Source of the DNA: Amphritea sp. 1_MG-2023
GTDB taxonomy: Bacteria > Pseudomonadota > Gammaproteobacteria > Pseudomonadales > Balneatricaceae
Direction: 5' to 3'
Assembly (NCBI RefSeq): GCF_030547545.1
Contig: NZ_JAUOQE010000004.1
Location: 1-64,000, forward strand
DNA length: 64,000 nucleotides
Program-made: the position numbers and the translations under genes
Part shown: positions 58,305 to 64,000 of the stretch, one piece after another
How positions within the stretch are numbered: the stretch's first letter is position 1
Layout of the letters: each line of letters begins with the position of its first letter
Notes under the pieces: generated by a model
What the model was told of the DNA's origin: nothing
Seen by the model: the letters and a program-made list of their open reading frames with translations, nothing else
Database searches by the model: none

Positions 58305-59804
58305 ATGACCACTACGCAGGCTCTTATTAAGAACTTTCTTGGTAACTCTCCCATATGGTACAAGCAAGCCATTGTACTTTTTCTTATACTGAATCCTATT
58401 CTGCTCTATACCGTGGGCCCCGTTGTTACTGGCTGGACCTTGATTTTCGAATTCATATTCACCCTCGCACTGGCGTTGAAATGTTACCCATTGCAACCCG
58501 GCGGCCTACTCGCCCTAGAAGCCATTATCATCGGGCTCGCGAGCCCAGAGACGGTGTATCATGAAGTAGAATCCAACCTCGAAGTTATCCTGCTACTGAT
58601 GTTTATGGTAGCAGGCATCTACTTTATGAAGAACATGCTTTTATGGGTATTTACCAAGCTATTGCTAAAAATCCACTCTAAAATAGCCCTCTCTCTGACC
58701 TTTTCACTGTTTGCCGCACTGCTGTCAGCTTTTCTCGATGCACTCACCGTCACCGCCGTACTCATCAGCGTTGGCGTTGGCTTTTATGCGGTTTACCATA
58801 AAGTTGCCTCAGGTAAACAATTTCAGCATGAAGAACATGATCACGGTGATGATCAACTAGTACAGTTAGATCAACATGAAACCTTGGCGCAGTTTCGCGC
58901 ATTCTTACGCAGCCTACTCATGCATGGCGCGGTCGGTACCGCATTAGGCGGCGTATGCACCCTGGTGGGTGAACCTCAGAATCTACTCATTGCACAAAAA
59001 GCAGACTGGGATTTTGTTGAGTTTTTCATTTTAATGGCGCCAGTAACCATGCCCGTGCTCGCGGCAGGTTTAGCCACCTGCATGCTGCTAGAAAAACTGA
59101 AGTGGTTTGGCTATGGTGCGGATATTCCTAGATCTGTCCGCGGTATTCTTGAAGAGTTTTCGGCGGAGCAGGACAGAAAACTCACGCCATCCGATAAACT
59201 CGCCCTGTTTGTACAAATTGTAGTGGCCATACTACTGGTACTCGCCCTCGCCTTTCACCTTGCAGCGGTAGGACTCATCGGTTTAACGGTTATTATTCTA
59301 TTAACCGCTTTCAACGGCATCGTAGAAGAGCATCAGATCGGTAAAGCGTTTGAAGAAGCGTTGCCGTTTACGGCCTTACTGGTGGTGTTCTTTTCTATCG
59401 TCTCGGTTATCCATGAGCAACATCTATTTCAGCCCATCATCGCCTCAGTATTGGCGCTGGATACTCATGTGCAACCCGGTATCTTCTTTATTGCCAACGG
59501 CGTGCTATCCGCTATTTCAGATAACGTGTTTGTCGCTACGGTGTATATCAACGAAGTGCTCGAAGCACTCCATGCAGGTTCAATCAGCCGCGAACACTTC
59601 GATCTATTGGCCATCGCTATCAACACCGGCACCAATATCCCCAGTGTCGCTACACCCAATGGTCAGGCGGCTTTTCTGTTTCTCCTAACCTCAGCGCTGG
59701 CACCACTGATCCGCTTATCTTACGGCACGATGGTCTGGATGGCGCTTCCCTACACGGTAGTGATGAGCCTAACCGGTTATTTCGCCGTCACTCACTTTTT
59801 ATAA
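58305..59804 (+). CDS. nhaB: NhaB, Na+/H+ antiporter
   Basis: The 499-residue protein aligns throughout with E. coli NhaB (513). It has [20 protein letters not shown] at the start, [38 protein letters not shown], and [20 protein letters not shown], a conserved ion-site region. About twelve membrane segments. It expels sodium using protons, complementing the NQR sodium pump encoded 15 kb away. It stands alone with a terminator after it. Confidence 0.95.
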   Translation: MTTTQALIKNFLGNSPIWYKQAIVLFLILNPILLYTVGPVVTGWTLIFEFIFTLALALKCYPLQPGGLLALEAIIIGLASPETVYHEVESNLEVILLLMFMVAGIYFMKNMLLWVFTKLLLKIHSKIALSLTFSLFAALLSAFLDALTVTAVLISVGVGFYAVYHKVASGKQFQHEEHDHGDDQLVQLDQHETLAQFRAFLRSLLMHGAVGTALGGVCTLVGEPQNLLIAQKADWDFVEFFILMAPVTMPVLAAGLATCMLLEKLKWFGYGADIPRSVRGILEEFSAEQDRKLTPSDKLALFVQIVVAILLVLALAFHLAAVGLIGLTVIILLTAFNGIVEEHQIGKAFEEALPFTALLVVFFSIVSVIHEQHLFQPIIASVLALDTHVQPGIFFIANGVLSAISDNVFVATVYINEVLEALHAGSISREHFDLLAIAINTGTNIPSVATPNGQAAFLFLLTSALAPLIRLSYGTMVWMALPYTVVMSLTGYFAVTHFL

Positions 59805-59856
59805 GCGCTAACCAAGCCGTCTCGGCGAATAGCCGAGATCACCGAGCAGCGCATAA

Positions 59857-59887
59857 AAAAGGCTAATACGTTATGTATTAGCCTTTT
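59857..59887. terminator. Bidirectional terminator between nhaB and dnaQ
   Basis: AAAAGGCTAATAC-GTTAT-GTATTAGCCTTTT has perfect 13-bp arms with A and T runs on both strands. A second small hairpin, TCTCGGC-GAATA-GCCGAGA (59820-59838), precedes it. Confidence 0.88.
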
Positions 59888-59941
59888 CCTTAATCGGTAC
59901 CGGTCAACAAATCGCGCAAGCCACAGCGCGGAACGTTCCGC

Positions 59942-60661
59942 TTATTCAGGGTCCGTCGCAACGACACCTATCTGCCCCCAGATACTGCCTGCCTTACCAT
60001 CCAAATGACGAATATAACGGTTATGCGCCTCTAGCTCGGCCGCATCAGCCGATTGCACCGTCAGATGATATTCACCGTGCTTTAAACGACGCACCTGATC
60101 AACACCATCATAGCCTTCCTCTTCTCCCGCTAACAGGAGGTTTTTTTGCCCACCGGTTAACAACAAGTAAACATCGGCAAGAATCTCAGAGTCAAGCAAC
60201 GCGCCGTGCAGCTCGCGGTGACTGTTATCTATTCCATAACGACGACACAATGCATCGAGATTATTTTTCTGCCCAGGATGTTTTTTTCTCGCCAGCGCCA
60301 GGGTGTCTGTTACATGACAAAAATCCCCAACCTTCTCATTATGGTTATTCAGCTTTAGCTCATTATCCATAAAGCCAACATCGAAGGGGGCATTATGGAT
60401 TACCAGATCAGCCCCTCGAATAAACTGCAAAAATTCATCCTGAATGTCGGCAAAGCGAGGTTTATCGAGCAAAAACTCATTGGTAATCCCGTGTACCTGT
60501 ATCGCTTCTTCTTCAATCTCACGATCCGGATTCAAGTAACGATGATAGGTGCGACCGGTCAGTCGACGATTCATCATCTCGACACAACCAATCTCAATAA
60601 TCCGATGACCCTCTTTAGGATCAATACCGGTCGTTTCGGTATCTAGTATTATCTGTCTCAT
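59942..60661 (-). CDS. dnaQ: DnaQ, proofreading epsilon subunit of DNA polymerase III
   Basis: The 239-residue protein has the three exonuclease motifs: ILDTETTGIDPKEGHRIIEI at the start, LVIHNAPFDVGFMDNEL near residue 87, and RELHGALLDSEILADVYLLL near residue 155, giving the DEDDh metal ligands. A segment QKNLLLA near residue 173 resembles a sliding-clamp-binding motif. It is in the usual cluster rnhA-dnaQ. Confidence 0.95.
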   Translation of the reverse strand: MRQIILDTETTGIDPKEGHRIIEIGCVEMMNRRLTGRTYHRYLNPDREIEEEAIQVHGITNEFLLDKPRFADIQDEFLQFIRGADLVIHNAPFDVGFMDNELKLNNHNEKVGDFCHVTDTLALARKKHPGQKNNLDALCRRYGIDNSHRELHGALLDSEILADVYLLLTGGQKNLLLAGEEEGYDGVDQVRRLKHGEYHLTVQSADAAELEAHNRYIRHLDGKAGSIWGQIGVVATDPE

Positions 60662-60671
60662 TAGGTGTTTA

Positions 60672-61121
60672 TCACTTACGCTGTTGCAGGGCCTGCTCGA
60701 CCCCTCGGTTAGCTAGTTGATCCGCCAATTCATTACCTGGATGACCGCTGTGCCCTTTCACCCACTTCCATTGAATCTGATGACGCGCATTCTGAGCATC
60801 AAGGCGCTGCCAAAGATCGGCATTCTTAACCGGCTTTTTAGCCGCGGTTTTCCAGCCATTACGCTTCCAACCAGCCAACCATTCGGTAATGCCTTTACGC
60901 ACATACTGAGAATCGGTGGTCAGCGTTATATCACAGGGTTCTTTGAGTATTGTCAGCGCCTCGATTGCGGCCATTAATTCCATCCGATTATTGGTGGTCG
61001 TTAACTCGCCACCAAACAGTTGTTTCGCATGTTCACCATACTGAAGCACCGCTCCCCAGCCGCCAGGACCGGGGTTTCCCTTGCAGGCACCATCGGTATA
61101 AATATTAATTTTTTTCTTCAC
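60672..61121 (-). CDS. rnhA: RnhA, ribonuclease HI
   Basis: The 149-residue protein has the four catalytic carboxylates in [42 protein letters not shown] and [13 protein letters not shown]. It degrades RNA in RNA-DNA hybrids. Its start overlaps the methyltransferase gene by 17 bp and dnaQ follows after ten bases. Confidence 0.96.
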   Translation of the reverse strand: MKKKINIYTDGACKGNPGPGGWGAVLQYGEHAKQLFGGELTTTNNRMELMAAIEALTILKEPCDITLTTDSQYVRKGITEWLAGWKRNGWKTAAKKPVKNADLWQRLDAQNARHQIQWKWVKGHSGHPGNELADQLANRGVEQALQQRK

Positions 61122-61890
61122 TCACACTTCCTCGAGCACCTCGCGTTGAGGGTTCAACGCGGGGTAAATTGATCAACTTACGCTTTTTTGAAACAGGCTC
61201 AACGGGCGTCATCCCGCCAATATCTTTACGTGCGACTTGCAGCATAAAAGCACCACAAGAAGACGAACAACGCTGCGTCATGGCATCAATCAAACGAGCA
61301 CGTTGACGCCACGACTGTTTTTCAAACGGTAAACAATAATAATCTGACAATTCTTTAACGACCGTTAACTCAAGTAAAGACAACCAATCATGCATCCGTT
61401 GAGAACTGATAAAATGCCCCTGCCAAGGCACGCTCTCTTGATTGAATTTAAGCTTTCGATACAGTCCCCACCAACTGATGGGATTAAAACCAACATTTAA
61501 CAAGAAACCACCAGGCCTTAACACTCTAGCAGCCTCACGCAGAACCTGATGCGGGCTTTGAGCAAAATCAAGCGCGTGATGCAGCACCACCACATCGACA
61601 CTATTATGGGCAAACGGTAGCTCTTCATTACGACTGATGACGGCGCTATCGGGTAACCCCAATTCAGTCACCGGGTTAACTTTTATTTGATGTCTCACGG
61701 GGCTTTCCCGCGCCAAATCTAAGCGATTATCGACACTAATCTGTAGCAAGTGATAACCGAACATGGTCGGCAACAAGCGATCTAACAGGTCTCGTTCACT
61801 CAGCAGTAACTGCTGACCGAGATCGGTCTCAAACCATTGACGTAATTCGGGTAACCATTCACCCAAGGGGGGCTGTCGTTTAAAAAACAT
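61105..61890 (-). CDS. Class I SAM methyltransferase-like protein (YafS-like)
   Basis: The 261-residue protein has a methyltransferase fold with [19 protein letters not shown] and [20 protein letters not shown], the typical motifs IV-V region. The glycine-rich motif I that usually binds SAM is not evident; GYHLLQISV stands in its place. The same gene lies between gloB and rnhA in E. coli (yafS), so the neighbourhood is conserved. The substrate is unknown. Confidence 0.82.
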   Translation of the reverse strand: MFFKRQPPLGEWLPELRQWFETDLGQQLLLSERDLLDRLLPTMFGYHLLQISVDNRLDLARESPVRHQIKVNPVTELGLPDSAVISRNEELPFAHNSVDVVVLHHALDFAQSPHQVLREAARVLRPGGFLLNVGFNPISWWGLYRKLKFNQESVPWQGHFISSQRMHDWLSLLELTVVKELSDYYCLPFEKQSWRQRARLIDAMTQRCSSSCGAFMLQVARKDIGGMTPVEPVSKKRKLINLPRVEPSTRGARGSVSEEKN

Positions 61891-62013
61891 ACATTATTAG
61901 CGCTTAACGCTCCGCTTTGAATAGGTTAATCTTGTCAACGGCGAACATGCTCGCCACTACGAACGATCCTTGCACTACTATATCTGACAAATCTAATTCA
62001 GCCGAGGCTTAAA

Positions 62014-62805
62014 ATGTTTAATGTCACCCCGATCCCCGCTTTCAATGATAACTATATTTGGGCTCTGACTGTACCCGGTACTGATGATATTGCCGTGATT
62101 GATCCAGGTGATGCCGAGGCAGTGAATGACTATTTGACGCAAAACAACGTCAATCTCACGGCCATCTTGATTACCCATCACCACGATGATCATACCGGCG
62201 GCGTCGCTCAACTGTGTCTGCAACACTCTGCCGACGTCTATGGACCGGCAAACTCACCTTTTAAAGGTATCAACCACACACTGACCGATGGCGATCAAAT
62301 TGAGCTATTGGGTCAGCAACTTATTATCCATGAAGTGCCGGGCCATACGCTCGACCACATCAGCTATTTTGTCGCCGAAAGCAGCAATACACCACCGAAT
62401 ATTCCTCAAGTTTTCTCCGGCGACACCCTGTTTCTCGCAGGTTGCGGCCGACTCTTTGAAGGCTCCGCAGAACAGATGCATACGGCGATGGAGTATTTCA
62501 AAAGCTTACCCGATAACACCCAGATCTATTGTACGCATGAGTATTCCCTAGCAAACCTTGCCTTTGCCGCTGCAGTTGAGCCCGACAATGCGGAGATATC
62601 AACGGCGATCAAACGTTGCACACAACTGCGTGACGCACATCAGCCAACCCTGCCTTCAACGATCGCCATCGAGAAGCAGATCAACCCCTTTCTACGTTAT
62701 CACACCGCCACCGTCAAACACGCAGCCGAACAGGTTTCAGGTGCTCCGTTGAATTCCGAGGTCGCCATCTTCAGCGCCATTCGCGACTGGAAAAATCAAT
62801 TTTAA
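62014..62805 (+). CDS. gloB: GloB, hydroxyacylglutathione hydrolase (glyoxalase II)
   Basis: The 263-residue metallo-beta-lactamase-fold protein has the metal motif ILITHHHDDHTGG near residues 52-64, HEVPGHTLDHISYFV, FSGDTLFLAGCGRLFEG and YCTHEYSLANL. It hydrolyses S-lactoylglutathione to lactate and glutathione. Divergent from the methyltransferase gene, upstream of mltD, as in E. coli. Confidence 0.95.
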   Translation: MFNVTPIPAFNDNYIWALTVPGTDDIAVIDPGDAEAVNDYLTQNNVNLTAILITHHHDDHTGGVAQLCLQHSADVYGPANSPFKGINHTLTDGDQIELLGQQLIIHEVPGHTLDHISYFVAESSNTPPNIPQVFSGDTLFLAGCGRLFEGSAEQMHTAMEYFKSLPDNTQIYCTHEYSLANLAFAAAVEPDNAEISTAIKRCTQLRDAHQPTLPSTIAIEKQINPFLRYHTATVKHAAEQVSGAPLNSEVAIFSAIRDWKNQF

Positions 62806-62928
62806 CGGCCAATTTACTATTTAAATCAATGCCATTGATATACAGCAGATAAGCGGCATTAACGGTTGACCCGCTGATACGGGCCTCATAAAATGCTGCC
62901 TTCAATTCACCATGGGGCATCGTACTCA

Positions 62929-64000
62929 ATGCAGTTGGCCAGAAAATTTGTTGTACTTACCGCTGCCGGAGTTCTGCTCACTGGCTGTCAAAATAATCTG
63001 GTTAACAACCAGCCGTTACCGACTTCAGCCTCGCAGACCGAGGCGCAAGTCTCGCCCGCCGCCACTCGTAACAAGCTAATCGGCGAGGCAGACGCCCTCG
63101 CTGAGTCGCATCAGTCAGCCCAAGCCATCAACAGCGATGATCTCTGGCAGCTAACGCGCGAGCATATGCAGCTCAATCTAGATCAACCAAACTCACGTCT
63201 GCAGAAGCAATTTGAGTGGTACAAGAAGCATCCTGAATATATGCAGCGAGTCACCACCCGAGCCGGTCGCTACTACTACTATATTTTACATGAAGTCCTG
63301 AAGCGGAAGATGCCCGCTGAAATCGCACTCTTACCGATTGTTGAAAGCGCCTACGATCCTTTCGCCTATTCCCATGGTCGCGCTGCCGGCCCTTGGCAGT
63401 TTATTCCTAGCACCGCGAAACACTTTGGCCTCAAATCCACATGGTGGTATGACGGTCGCCGCGATATTATCGCCTCAACCGATGCCGCACTAGATTATTT
63501 ACAACAATTACATCGCCGATTTGATGATTGGGAGCTCGCCTTAGCCGCCTATAATTGTGGCGGTGGCACCGTCTCTAAAGCGATTCGCCGCAATAAAAAC
63601 AAGGGACTAGCAACCGATTTTTGGTCACTCAATCTGCCTAAGGAAACCCGTGCTTATGTCCCGAAATTACTAGCAATCTCTCGTCTTATTAGAGATGCGC
63701 AGCAAGCACAGTTAACCATTGCCCCGTTAGCCAATCGCCCCGTGTTTGAACAAGTCGAGCTAGACAGTCAAATCGACTTAGCGCAAGCGGCCGAACTCAG
63801 TTCAATTTCTACTCAGGAGCTGTATCAACTGAATCCTGGCTTTAATCGCTGGGCAACCGACCCGGACGGCCCGCACCGCTTATTGATCCCTAGCGCTTCG
63901 GCTGAGCAATTCCGTCATCAGTTAGCCGCCTTGCCTGCCGAACAGCGAGTCAACTGGAGCCGCCATAAAATTCGCTCTGGGGATACCATCAGCACTATAG
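62929..64000 (+). CDS. mltD: MltD, membrane-bound lytic murein transglycosylase, 3' end outside window
   Basis: The frame runs open to the window edge, giving 357 residues. A lipoprotein signal MQLARKFVVLTAAGVLLTGC ends at Cys20. An SLT domain follows with LPIVESAYDPFAYSHGRAAG (catalytic Glu near residue 138), GPWQFIPSTAKHFGL and ELALAAYNCGGGTVSKA. The last residues, KIRSGDTISTI, begin a LysM repeat. It cleaves peptidoglycan, releasing anhydro-muropeptides. An in-frame ATG at 62893 would add twelve residues but spoil the signal peptide. Confidence 0.93.
   Translation, partial: MQLARKFVVLTAAGVLLTGCQNNLVNNQPLPTSASQTEAQVSPAATRNKLIGEADALAESHQSAQAINSDDLWQLTREHMQLNLDQPNSRLQKQFEWYKKHPEYMQRVTTRAGRYYYYILHEVLKRKMPAEIALLPIVESAYDPFAYSHGRAAGPWQFIPSTAKHFGLKSTWWYDGRRDIIASTDAALDYLQQLHRRFDDWELALAAYNCGGGTVSKAIRRNKNKGLATDFWSLNLPKETRAYVPKLLAISRLIRDAQQAQLTIAPLANRPVFEQVELDSQIDLAQAAELSSISTQELYQLNPGFNRWATDPDGPHRLLIPSASAEQFRHQLAALPAEQRVNWSRHKIRSGDTISTI

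Overview
The window looks like the chromosome of a marine gammaproteobacterium, most likely near Oceanospirillales/Pseudomonadales. Signs of this are a complete sodium-pumping NADH dehydrogenase operon (nqrABCDEF-apbE-nqrM), an NhaB sodium/proton antiporter, a TRAP transporter with its own universal stress protein, a CsiV-type cell-wall protein, and a backbone whose gene order resembles Pseudomonas (rluC / rne / murB-ptp-kdsB-ycaR-lpxK-exbD-exbB-comEC / lol / sthA / nqr / gap / mfd / nagZ / psrA). No rRNA, tRNA or CRISPR array was seen. The genus is an inference.

Bases 1-4630 are accessory DNA. A RAYT-type transposase runs off the left edge. To its right lies a short array of integron-style gene cassettes, all on the minus strand: a Phd/RelE-type toxin-antitoxin pair, a frameshifted RusA-like nuclease and a sulfotransferase. 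They are separated by three attC-like recombination sites. One attC is split exactly at its GTT/AAC core by a decayed IS1182-like element. No integrase gene lies next to the array, so it resembles a CALIN (attC cluster lacking an integrase). An orphan TetR-type operator sits just beyond it. It shares a near-identical 13-mer with the promoter of the psrA-like gene at 55 kb.

Bases 4632-24600 hold a BaiN-like flavoprotein, a double-CDGSH iron-sulfur protein, an RbgA/YlqF GTPase with a small basic partner, an EAL-HDOD signalling protein, a maleylacetoacetate isomerase and a LysR regulator. Next come a TRAP transporter operon (dctP-dctQ-dctM-usp) divergent from PaaX and a DUF2889 protein, then an RluA-family synthase, cysB, a KfrA-like coiled-coil protein, rluC and the divergent RNase E gene.

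Bases 24900-36800 hold the envelope block: murB, a low-molecular-weight phosphatase, kdsB, ycaR, lpxK, exbD, exbB and comEC on the minus strand, a DUF2062 membrane protein, and lolD with a single LolC/E-type permease. Then come a PilZ protein, a Tus-like replication terminator protein and a small membrane protein on the plus strand.

Bases 36760-52300 are bioenergetic and repair genes: sthA, nqrM, apbE, nqrF-A, a long-form GAPDH, mfd and csiV. Bases 51800-64000 contain an MscS channel, nagZ, a YkuD-domain protein without a signal peptide, the psrA-like regulator, sohB, an SCP2 protein, nudC, nhaB, dnaQ, rnhA, a methyltransferase, gloB and the start of mltD.

Functional links: nagZ and the signal-less YkuD protein look like a cytoplasmic muropeptide-recycling pair. 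ApbE and NqrM mature the adjacent NQR complex. LpxK, KdsB, MurB and the Lol proteins serve envelope assembly. PaaX and the TRAP genes suggest aromatic or carboxylic acid uptake, but the substrate is unproven. The most unusual region is the cassette array at 900-4250.
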